The notes beneath the pieces were generated by a model, which saw only the letters and a program-made list of their open reading frames with translations, was not told the DNA's origin and made no database searches. A program made the position numbers and the translations under genes. Positions 19,375 through 26,698 of a DNA stretch of 64,000 nucleotides are shown here, piece after piece. The DNA is from Bradyrhizobium agreste (GTDB lineage: Bacteria; Pseudomonadota; Alphaproteobacteria; Rhizobiales; Xanthobacteraceae). Position 1 is the stretch's first letter. Each line of letters begins with the position of its first letter. The DNA is taken from contig NZ_JACCHP010000004.1 of NCBI RefSeq assembly GCF_016031625.1, positions 186,001 through 250,000 on the forward strand. The letters are read 5' to 3'.

Positions 19375-20096
19375 GCCTCGTCACCGATGCCGACAAGCCG
19401 ACGCTCTACAAGCGCATCCGCGCCGACATCGAGAAGCGCATCCTGACCGGCGAATGGCCACCGGGCCATCGCATTCCCTTCGAGCACGAGTTGGTGGCGC
19501 GTTACGGCTGCTCGCGCATGACCGTGAACAAGGCATTGTCGGAACTGGCGCAGGCCGATCTGATCGAGCGGCGGCGGCGCGCCGGCTCGTTCGTGCGCCG
19601 GCCGCAGCATCAGTCGGCGGTGCTGAAGATCGCGGACATCCGCGCCGAGATCACCGCGCTCGGGCGCTCGTATGGCTACGAGCTGATCGGCCGCAAGCTG
19701 CGCGCGGCGACCGCCGCGGACCGCGACCGTCTCGGCGTCAAGAAGGCCGGCAAGGTGGTCGCGATCACCTGCCGGCATAGCGCCGACAAGGTGCCGTTCG
19801 CGGTCGAGGACAGGCTGATCGATCTCTCGTCCGTGCCCGATGCCGCGGCCGCGGATTTCTCGCGCGAGCCGCCCGGCTCCTGGCTGCTTCACCATGTCCC
19901 ATGGACCGAAGCCGAGCATACGATCAGCGCCATCGTTGCGGACGACCGCACGGCGGAAGCGCTCGACATCGCCGTCGGCGCACCCTGCCTTGTGATCGAC
20001 CGCTACACCTGGCGCAGCGCACGCACAATCACAGCCGTGCGCCTGCTCTATCCCGGTGACTCTCACCGCCTTGTCGCCCGTTTCAAGGGAGGCTGA
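19371..20096 (+). CDS. hutC: HutC histidine utilization repressor (GntR family)
   Basis: A 241-residue GntR/HutC regulator. The N-terminal winged helix (residues about 7-75) reads [20 protein letters not shown] then [20 protein letters not shown]. The C-terminal UTRA ligand domain ends in [19 protein letters not shown]. It shares an ATGA overlap with hutF, so it is made with the genes it controls. Its likely site is the palindrome at 17961-17980, and the known inducer of the family is urocanate. Confidence 0.97.
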   Translation: MSLVTDADKPTLYKRIRADIEKRILTGEWPPGHRIPFEHELVARYGCSRMTVNKALSELAQADLIERRRRAGSFVRRPQHQSAVLKIADIRAEITALGRSYGYELIGRKLRAATAADRDRLGVKKAGKVVAITCRHSADKVPFAVEDRLIDLSSVPDAAAADFSREPPGSWLLHHVPWTEAEHTISAIVADDRTAEALDIAVGAPCLVIDRYTWRSARTITAVRLLYPGDSHRLVARFKGG

Positions 20097-20201
20097 GAGG
20101 ACATGTCGGCACAATTCGTGCAACGCATCGGGCAACGGTCCAGGTGGGCCGACAGTGATCAACAGGACGTCAAACCATCGATCGGCAAGAGGACGACAAA
20201 C

Positions 20202-21146
20202 ATGCGTAGTTCGACCATATTTGCGACAATCATTGCCCTCGCGGCGGCCACTCCCGCGCTCGCCGACGACGTCAAGGTCGGCGTCGGCATCTCCGGCTGG
20301 ACCGGCTTTGCGCCGCTGACGCTGGCGAAGGAAGCGGGCATCTTCAAGAAGAACGGCCTCGACGTCACCATCAAGAAGATCCCGCAGAAGGACCGCCATC
20401 TCGCCATCGCCTCCGGCGATATCCAGTGCGCGGCGACCACGGTCGAGACCTGGATTTCCTGGAACGCCAACGGCGTCGCAACCAAGCAGATCTTCCAGCT
20501 CGACAAGAGCTACGGCGCCGATGGCATGGCCGTGCGCAACGACGTCACAGCGATCAAGGACCTGAAGGGCAAGACCGTCGCCGCCTCCGCGCCCGGTACC
20601 TCGCCCTACTTCGCGCTGGCCTGGATGCTGAAGAAGAACGGCCTCACCACCAAGGACGTCACCGTCGTGAACCTCGAGCCGGCGGCTGCGGCGCAAGCCT
20701 TCGTCTCCGGCCAGAACGATGCCGCGATGACCTACGAGCCCTACCTGTCGACCGTGCGTGCCGCGCCCGACAAGGGCAAGATCATCGCCACCACGCTGGA
20801 CTATCCGATGGTCATGGACACGTTCGGCTGCACGCCGAAGTTCCTGACGGAGAATCCCAAGGCCGCCAAGGCCCTCGCCGACAGCTATTTCGAGGCGCTC
20901 GAGATGATCGCCAAGGACCAGGCCAAGGCCTACGAGATCATGGGCGCCGACGTGAAGCAGACCGCCGAGCAGTTCGGCAACTCGGCGAAATATCTGCGCT
21001 GGCAGGACAAGGCCGCGAACCAGAAGTTCTTCGCCGGCGACTTCCTGACCTTCAACAAGGAGGCCGCCGAGCTCCTGCTCGAGATCGGCATCATCAAGGC
21101 CGCGCCGAAGGTCGAGGACCTCTACGACGCGAGCTTCATCAAGTAA
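20202..21146 (+). CDS. ABC transporter substrate-binding protein, nitrate/taurine type
   Basis: A 314-residue periplasmic binding protein of the SsuA/TauA/NMT1 fold. The signal peptide is MRSSTIFATIIALAAATPALA. DVKVGVGISGWTGFAPLTLA begins the mature chain, and LKGKTVAASAPGTSPYFALAW is a family block. The frame is open from 20103, but ATG 20202 has GAGGA upstream and starts the signal. Its position 105 bp after hutC in the same direction suggests uptake of a histidine-pathway compound, though this differs from the known HutXWV type. A strong hairpin follows the gene. Confidence 0.9.
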   Translation: MRSSTIFATIIALAAATPALADDVKVGVGISGWTGFAPLTLAKEAGIFKKNGLDVTIKKIPQKDRHLAIASGDIQCAATTVETWISWNANGVATKQIFQLDKSYGADGMAVRNDVTAIKDLKGKTVAASAPGTSPYFALAWMLKKNGLTTKDVTVVNLEPAAAAQAFVSGQNDAAMTYEPYLSTVRAAPDKGKIIATTLDYPMVMDTFGCTPKFLTENPKAAKALADSYFEALEMIAKDQAKAYEIMGADVKQTAEQFGNSAKYLRWQDKAANQKFFAGDFLTFNKEAAELLLEIGIIKAAPKVEDLYDASFIK

Positions 21147-21159
21147 ATTTCTCCAAGCT

Positions 21160-21186
21160 GCCGGTTCCGCCAGAGGCGGAGCCGGC
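21160..21186 (+). repeat. Intra-operon hairpin between binding protein and permease
   Basis: The arms at 21160-21171 and 21175-21186 pair over 12 positions with one G-U wobble around an AGA loop. There is no T-run. The position, just after the binding-protein stop, is typical of mRNA-stabilising hairpins that keep binding protein in excess of permease. Confidence 0.65.
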
Positions 21187-21207
21187 GCGCCATTCGGATA
21201 CAGTTTG

Positions 21208-21981
21208 ATGCGTCCTCTGGATCCCGTGACATCGAAGCAACGTGCGGCGTATGGCCTGGCGTTCTTCGTACTGTTCGTCGCCCTCTGGTCGTGGGCGACG
21301 TTCGGCGGCCATGTGTCGAAGACCTTCCTCGCCAATCCGCTCACCATGGTGCAGGAAGGCCTCGAGCTGCTCACCAAGCACGGCTTCCTGTTCGACATCG
21401 GCATGACGATCTGGCGCGTCGTCGGCGGCTTTGCACTCGCGGCGGTGATTGCGGTGCCGCTCGGCGTGCTGATGGGCGCCTACAAGCCGGTCGAAGCCTT
21501 CCTCGAACCCTTCGTCTCATTTGCACGCTATTTGCCCGCCTCGGCCTTCATCCCGCTGCTGATCCTGTGGGCCGGCATCGGCGAGCTGCAAAAGCTGCTC
21601 GTCATCTTCATCGGCTCGGTGTTCCAGGTCATCCTGATGGTCGCGGTGACGGTCGGTGCCACGCGGCGCGATCTGGTCGAGGCCGCCTACACGCTGGGCG
21701 CCAGCGACCGCGGCATCATCCGCCGGGTGCTGCTGCCTTCCTCCGCGCCGGAGATCGCAGAGATCCTGCGGCTGGTGCTGGGCTGGGCCTGGACCTACGT
21801 CATCGTCGCCGAGCTGATCGGCTCGTCCTCGGGCATCGGTCATATGATCACCGACAGCCAGGCGCTGCTCAACACCGGCCAGATCATCTTCGGCATCATT
21901 GTGATCGGATTGATCGGCTTGATCTCGGACTTCCTGTTCAAGGCGTTCAACGCCTGGCTGTTTCCTTGGAAGCTCGCATGA
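21208..21981 (+). CDS. ABC transporter permease, nitrate/taurine type
   Basis: A 257-residue inner-membrane permease of the SsuC/TauC family with about six hydrophobic segments. It contains RYLPASAFIPLLILWAGIGE and the EAA loop YTLGASDRGIIRRVLLPSSA. ATG 21208 follows a TTG that could also start. The gene overlaps the ATPase by four bases (ATGA), so the three transporter genes form one unit with the binding protein. Confidence 0.93.
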   Translation: MRPLDPVTSKQRAAYGLAFFVLFVALWSWATFGGHVSKTFLANPLTMVQEGLELLTKHGFLFDIGMTIWRVVGGFALAAVIAVPLGVLMGAYKPVEAFLEPFVSFARYLPASAFIPLLILWAGIGELQKLLVIFIGSVFQVILMVAVTVGATRRDLVEAAYTLGASDRGIIRRVLLPSSAPEIAEILRLVLGWAWTYVIVAELIGSSSGIGHMITDSQALLNTGQIIFGIIVIGLIGLISDFLFKAFNAWLFPWKLA

Positions 21982-22763
21982 CCATTCTCAAGGTTGAACA
22001 GGTCTCGCGCACCTTCCCCGCGCGCCACGGCAACGCACCGACGCGAGCACTGGAGCCGACCGACCTCGTCATCGGCAACAACGACTTCGTCACCATCCTC
22101 GGCCCGTCCGGCTGCGGCAAGTCCACGCTGCTGCGCATCGTCGCCGGTCTCGACCGTCCGACCAGCGGCCGCGTCACGCTCGACGGACGCGAGGTGACCG
22201 GCCCGGGCGCCGATCGCGGCATGGTGTTCCAGTCCTACACGCTGTTCCCCTGGCTGACGGTGCGCGAGAACATCGCCTTCGGCCTGCGCGAGCGCGGCGT
22301 GTCCGAGACGGAGCGACACAAGATCGCCGATGCCTTCATCCGCCAGGTCGGGCTGTCCGGCTTCGAAAACCATTGGCCGAAGCAACTCTCCGGCGGCATG
22401 CAGCAGCGCACCGCGATCGCTCGCGCGCTCGCCAACGACCCGAAGATCCTGCTGCTCGACGAGCCCTTCGGCGCGCTCGACAACCAGACCCGCGCCTTGA
22501 TGCAGGAAATGCTGCTCGGGATCTGGGAGCGCGACCAGAAGACGGTGCTGTTCGTGACCCACGACATCGAGGAAGCGATCTTCCTCGGCAGCCGCGTCAT
22601 CGTCATGAGCGCGCGTCCCGGCCGCATCAAGACCGAGATCCATGTGGACCTGCCGCATCCCCGTTCCTACAAGATCAAGACCACGCCGGAATTCGTCCAG
22701 CTGAAGGAACGGCTGGTCGAGGAGATCCGCAGCGAGGCGCTGAAGGTTGCCGAACATGCCTGA
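21978..22763 (+). CDS. ABC transporter ATP-binding protein, nitrate/taurine type
   Basis: A 261-residue ATPase. Walker A is GPSGCGKST, the signature is LSGGMQQRTAIARAL, Walker B is ILLLDEPFGALD, and VTHDIEEAIFLG is the switch. It powers the transporter formed with the two preceding genes. ATG 21978 overlaps the permease stop; the open frame continues upstream only as a shadow of the permease. Its stop overlaps the start of the M20 hydrolase by eight bases. Confidence 0.96.
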   Translation: MTILKVEQVSRTFPARHGNAPTRALEPTDLVIGNNDFVTILGPSGCGKSTLLRIVAGLDRPTSGRVTLDGREVTGPGADRGMVFQSYTLFPWLTVRENIAFGLRERGVSETERHKIADAFIRQVGLSGFENHWPKQLSGGMQQRTAIARALANDPKILLLDEPFGALDNQTRALMQEMLLGIWERDQKTVLFVTHDIEEAIFLGSRVIVMSARPGRIKTEIHVDLPHPRSYKIKTTPEFVQLKERLVEEIRSEALKVAEHA

Positions 22764-23982
22764 CGTTCGCGCCGACGGACATCGCGTTCTCGCCGACCTC
22801 CATGCGCTGCGCGCCATCGGCGCCTACAAGACCGGCGTGCACAAGCCGACCTTCTCCGAGCCGCACAAGCTGTCGCTGGAGTGGCTCGTTCAGAAGTTGC
22901 GTGAAGCCGACCTCTCCGCGACGATCGACGGCATCGGCAACGTGTTCGGGACGACCACGAAGGCCGGGCCGAAGCTGCTGGCGGGCTCGCACCTGGAAAG
23001 CCAGAACCATGCCGGCTGGCTCGACGGCCCGCTCGGCGTCGTCTATGCGCTTGAGGCGGCGCGCGTGCTGAATGCCGACGCTTCCGTGAATGGCGCGGTC
23101 GAGGTCGCCGCCTGGTGTGACGAGGAGGGACATTTCGGACATTTCCTCGGCTCGCGCTCCTATGTCGGCCAGGTGACCGAGGCCGACATCGACGCCGCCC
23201 GCGACCGCACCAGCGGCCGCACCATGCGCGATGCCCTCGCCGACATGGGACTCGCGGGGCGTCCTCGCATCACCGCCGAGCCGGGGCGGCACGTCGGCTA
23301 TCTCGAGGCGCATATCGAGCAGGGTGACACGCTCGAAAGCGGGCGCCTGGCGATCGGCGTCGTGACGTCCATCGTCGGCATCTGGCAGTACCAGATCAAT
23401 TTTGCCGGCGAGCAGAACCATGCCGGCACTACGCGCATGGCGGTGCGCAAGGATGCGGGCCTGGCGCTGGCGAAATTCTGCGTCGCGATCGACGAGCGTT
23501 TTCCCGCCGCCTGCGGCCCGCGCACGGTCTGGACCACCGGCCGCATTACGCTCGATCCGGGCGCGCCGAGCATCATTCCGGGTGGCGCAGAGATGCTGTT
23601 CCAGATCCGGGACGACGACCCGTCCGTGATCGCGCGGCTGGAGCAATTGCTGCGGACCATGGCGGACGAGGCCAGTGCTAAGGGCCCCTGCACCGTCAGC
23701 GTGACGAAGCTGCGCACCGGCGCACCCGCGATGATGAATGCGGGCTTTCAGGACGCGATCGAGGCCGCGAGCAAGGCCGTCGCCGGCGGCCGATCCATCC
23801 GCATGCCCAGCGGCGCCGGACACGATGCGCAGATGCTCGCGACCGTCATGCCCGCCGGCATGCTTTTCGTGCCGTCGATCGGCGGCATCAGCCATCACTG
23901 GACCGAGAACACCGCTGACGCCGATATCGTCACGGGCGCAGAGGTGTTCGTCGAGGCGTGCCGGCGGATCCTTGGGGGCTAG
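22756..23982 (+). CDS. M20-family Zn-dependent amidohydrolase (carbamoylase / allantoate amidohydrolase type)
   Basis: A 408-residue hydrolase of the hydantoinase/carbamoylase branch of M20. Metal and dimer motifs are in order: GSHLESQNHAGWLDGPLGV, CDEEGHFGHFLGSR, YLEAHIEQGDTLESG, GEQNHAGTTRM, MPSGAGHDAQM and GGISHHWTENT. Family members split N-carbamoyl, N-formyl or ureido groups from amino acids. It is coupled to the ABC transporter and lies in the hutF-hutC direction, so it may act on an imported N-acylated amino acid. Because hutG is missing from the window, deformylation of N-formylglutamate is a possible, untested role. Confidence 0.9.
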   Translation: MPDVRADGHRVLADLHALRAIGAYKTGVHKPTFSEPHKLSLEWLVQKLREADLSATIDGIGNVFGTTTKAGPKLLAGSHLESQNHAGWLDGPLGVVYALEAARVLNADASVNGAVEVAAWCDEEGHFGHFLGSRSYVGQVTEADIDAARDRTSGRTMRDALADMGLAGRPRITAEPGRHVGYLEAHIEQGDTLESGRLAIGVVTSIVGIWQYQINFAGEQNHAGTTRMAVRKDAGLALAKFCVAIDERFPAACGPRTVWTTGRITLDPGAPSIIPGGAEMLFQIRDDDPSVIARLEQLLRTMADEASAKGPCTVSVTKLRTGAPAMMNAGFQDAIEAASKAVAGGRSIRMPSGAGHDAQMLATVMPAGMLFVPSIGGISHHWTENTADADIVTGAEVFVEACRRILGG

Positions 23983-24401
23983 CGCTGCGTCCGGAGCGCG
24001 ATGCATAGGCTTCGTCCTCCAAAGACCCGTGTCATTCCCGAAAGGCGTGGAATCCAGTACGCGGCGGCCTCTTGATTGAATCACAACCGTCGCTGGGATA
24101 CTGGATCGCCCGCCTTCGCGGGCGATGACAGCGAGTGTGGAGGTGCAGACACGCCTTCGCCATTTCCGAATTTCGGTAAAGTGAAATATTTTCGCGCGGA
24201 CGGATTGACAGAGAAGCGAAACACCCCGCTCTCGCAGCCCGGATTACGCTTTCGCTCCATTCGGGCTACGGGCCTCTTGCAATCGCGGCAAGTTGCTCGG
24301 ACAGGGCACCAGCTGCGACAATCTGAACGCAGTGCCGACACAAAGCTGCGGCATTTCTCCGCTTTCTCCTCCGCCCCGCCCTGTTCTTCCCCGGAGCTCT
24401 C
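23983..24401 (+). other. 419-bp intergenic region with repeat element
   Basis: No gene seen. Bases 24030-24130 form a long imperfect inverted repeat (listed separately). The rest has AT-rich patches near 24175-24200 that could include the promoter of the MFS gene. Confidence 0.5.
24030..24130. repeat. Imperfect inverted repeat of the kind scattered in Bradyrhizobium-like genomes
   Basis: TGTCATTCCC...GGAATCCAGTA near the left end mirrors TACTGGATC...GGCGATGACA at the right end (ATCCAGTA/TACTGGAT and TGTCAT/ATGACA pairs). The right part contains a small perfect hairpin CGCCCGC-CTTC-GCGGGCG. This form (TCATTCC, ATCCAGTA, ATGACA) matches my recollection of dispersed intergenic repeats in Bradyrhizobium and relatives; copy number cannot be checked here. 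Confidence 0.6.
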
Positions 24402-25562
24402 ATGTCTTCTGCCGATCGGCCGGCAACCCGTCTTGCCACCCGGCTCGCCTTTCTCGTCGCGGGCTTCGGCATCGCGTGCTGGGCACCGCTGGTGCCGTTC
24501 GCGAAGGCGCGGCTCGCCGTCGACGACGGCGTTCTCGGGTTGCTCCTGCTCAGCCTCGGCATCGGCTCGGTCGTGGCGATGCTGCTGACCGGCGTGCTCA
24601 GCGCGCGCTACGGCAGCCGGCCGATCATCGTCGCGGGCGGGCTCGGTCTGACGCTGGTGCTGCCGCTGCTCGCGATCGCAAGCTCGCCGCTGTCGCTGGC
24701 GCTGGCGCTCCTTGCGTTCGGCGCCGCGCTCGGCTCGATCGACGTCGCCATGAACATCCACGCCGTGGAGGTGGAGCGCGCCGCGGGACGCCCGTTGATG
24801 TCCGGCTTCCACGCCCTGTTCAGCATCGGCGGCTTCGCCGGATCCGCGCTGATGACTTTGCTGCTCTCGCTGCAGCTCGGGGCGCTCGCATGCACGCTGA
24901 TCTGCTCCGTGCTGATGCTGATCGCGATGCTCGTGACCTGGCCCCGCCTGCTTCGCTCGTTGCAGGTGCAGGAAGGCCCGTTATTCGTGCTGCCGCACGG
25001 ATCGGTGCTGCTGCTGGCACTGCTCGGGGCCATCACCTTCCTGGTCGAAGGCGCGATGCTCGATTGGGGCGCGCTGCTCGTGATCGGCGCCGGGCTCGTC
25101 AGCGAGGCGCAAGGCGGCGTCGGCTACATCGTGTTCTCGATCGCGATGACGATCGGCCGGCTCGGCGGCGACGCGGTCGTTGCGCGCATCGGAGACCGCA
25201 CGACGTTGCTGTGGGGCAGCCTCATTGCGATCGCCGGCTTCGTGGTGCTGCTCACCGCGCCCGTGGCAGCGGCCGCCATCGGCGGATTCCTGCTGATCGG
25301 GCTCGGCGCCTCCAACCTCGTGCCCGTGCTGTTCCGCCGGGCGGCGCAACAAAAGGTGATGCCCACGGGACTTGCGGTCGCGGCGATCACGACGGCAGGC
25401 TACGCAGGCGTCCTGCTCGGTCCTGCCGGCGTCGGCTTCATTGCACAGCTCGGCGGACTGCCGATGGCATTCTGGCTGCTGGCCGCCTTGATGGGGCTCG
25501 TCACGTTGTCGGCGCCAATCGTCACCGCGGATCAGCGCCGGACGTCGCATGTCGATGCGTGA
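24402..25562 (+). CDS. MFS transporter
   Basis: A 386-residue major facilitator with 12 predicted membrane segments. The loop motif between TM2 and TM3 reads GVLSARYGSRPII, and IGRLGGDAVVARIGDRTTL is its second-half counterpart. It resembles YbjJ-type members (GSIDVAMNIHAVEVER, MSGFHALFSIGGFAGS). The substrate is unknown. GGAGC lies close before the ATG. It stands alone between the hut operon and the convergent msrA. Confidence 0.9.
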   Translation: MSSADRPATRLATRLAFLVAGFGIACWAPLVPFAKARLAVDDGVLGLLLLSLGIGSVVAMLLTGVLSARYGSRPIIVAGGLGLTLVLPLLAIASSPLSLALALLAFGAALGSIDVAMNIHAVEVERAAGRPLMSGFHALFSIGGFAGSALMTLLLSLQLGALACTLICSVLMLIAMLVTWPRLLRSLQVQEGPLFVLPHGSVLLLALLGAITFLVEGAMLDWGALLVIGAGLVSEAQGGVGYIVFSIAMTIGRLGGDAVVARIGDRTTLLWGSLIAIAGFVVLLTAPVAAAAIGGFLLIGLGASNLVPVLFRRAAQQKVMPTGLAVAAITTAGYAGVLLGPAGVGFIAQLGGLPMAFWLLAALMGLVTLSAPIVTADQRRTSHVDA

Positions 25563-25632
25563 CCGGACTTGCGTCTGACGTGACCGATGGAGAGGTGGAC
25601 CGTCAGAGCCCGGCGAACCACCTCATCCCGCT

Positions 25633-26148
25633 TTAGCCCCCGACTGCCGCAGCCCGCCGCGGCAGCTTCCAGCCCGGCCGGATGAAGTGGCAGGTGTAGC
25701 CGTCAGGATAACGTTCGAGATAATCCTGATGCTCGGGCTCGGCTTCCCAGAACTCGCGCGCGGGCGCGACCTCGGTCACCACCTTGCCCGGCCACAGGCC
25801 GGATGCCTCGACGTCGGCGATGGTGTCTTCGGCAATCCGCTTCTGCTCCTCGCTGGTGTAGAAGATCGCCGAGCGGTAGCTCGTGCCGATATCGTTGCCC
25901 TGACGGTTGAGCGTGGTCGGATCATGGATCTGGAAGAAGAACTCCAGGATGGTCCGGAAGCTGGTCCTGGCCGGATCGAACACGATCTCGACCGCTTCGG
26001 CATGGCCTTCGTGATTGCGGTAGGTGGCGTTCTTGACGTGCCCACCGGTGTAACCGACGCGGGTGGAGATCACGCCGGGCTGCTTGCGGATCAGATCCTG
26101 CATGCCCCAGAAGCAGCCGCCGGCCAAAACTGCGCGTTCCGTCGTCAT
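25633..26148 (-). CDS. msrA: Peptide-methionine (S)-S-oxide reductase
   Basis: A 171-residue MsrA that reduces methionine-S-sulfoxide in proteins. The catalytic Cys is C12 in [29 protein letters not shown] and the resolving-region [10 protein letters not shown] are typical. ATG 26148 has GGAGC seven bases upstream; the longer frame to 26220 runs through a palindrome and is rejected. It follows osmC and the BisC-like gene on the same strand, separated from osmC by 126 bp containing a perfect palindrome. Confidence 0.97.
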   Translation of the reverse strand: MTTERAVLAGGCFWGMQDLIRKQPGVISTRVGYTGGHVKNATYRNHEGHAEAVEIVFDPARTSFRTILEFFFQIHDPTTLNRQGNDIGTSYRSAIFYTSEEQKRIAEDTIADVEASGLWPGKVVTEVAPAREFWEAEPEHQDYLERYPDGYTCHFIRPGWKLPRRAAAVGG

Positions 26149-26192
26149 GTGATGTGCTCCCAATGATCGCTCAACAGCTTGTCCATCATATA

Positions 26193-26218
26193 GGCTTTCG
26201 GCCGCGCGGCCGAAAGCC
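26193..26218. repeat. Perfect 26-bp palindrome between osmC and msrA
   Basis: GGCTTTCGGCCGC is followed immediately by its exact reverse complement. As RNA it would fold into a very stable hairpin with a minimal loop. Located 45 bp upstream of msrA and 56 bp downstream of osmC. It may end the bisC-osmC transcript or attenuate msrA. Confidence 0.7.
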
Positions 26219-26274
26219 ATGCCTTGACGCCCACCCGGTTGCCAGGAGCGGATGGAGCGGAAGCAAACGCCCGC

Positions 26275-26697
26275 CTAGACCAGCCTGGCGTCGAGCGTGA
26301 TGGCGGCGTTGAGCACTTTGGACACCGGGCAGTGCTTCTCGGCCTCGCCGGCGAACCGGGCAAAGCCGGCATCGTCGAGACCAGGCACTTTCGCCCGCAG
26401 GGTCAGCGCGGATTTGCTGATCTTGAAACCCTTGCCTTCAGGCTCGAGCGTGACGGCGGCTTCGGTCGAGAGCTCGTCCGGCGTGAAACCCGCCATCTGC
26501 AGGCCGAAGGCAAGCGCCATGGTGAAACAGCCGGCATGGGCTGCGGCGATCAATTCTTCGGGATTGGTGCCCTTCTCGTTCTCGAAGCGGGTCTTGAACG
26601 AATAGGGCGTTGTGGCCAGCACGCCGGATTCGCTCGAGAGGTGGCCCGTGCCATCGCGACCGGTGCCCTTCCAGACTGCTGCTGCCTTGCGGATCAT
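26275..26697 (-). CDS. OsmC-family organic hydroperoxide reductase
   Basis: A 140-residue OsmC-type peroxiredoxin that reduces organic hydroperoxides with two cysteines: C57 (AAAHAGCFTMALA) and C123 (AEKHCPVSKVL). TNPEELIAAAHAGCF is the family signature. Its ATG lies one base after the stop of the BisC-like molybdoenzyme, so both are translated from one message. With msrA next, the set looks like oxidative-damage repair. Confidence 0.95.
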   Translation of the reverse strand: MIRKAAAVWKGTGRDGTGHLSSESGVLATTPYSFKTRFENEKGTNPEELIAAAHAGCFTMALAFGLQMAGFTPDELSTEAAVTLEPEGKGFKISKSALTLRAKVPGLDDAGFARFAGEAEKHCPVSKVLNAAITLDARLV

Positions 26698-26698
26698 G

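Noticed and set aside
19308..21404. 698-residue minus-strand frame opposite hutC and the binding protein
   Set aside because: Shadow of three genes with clear homology on +.
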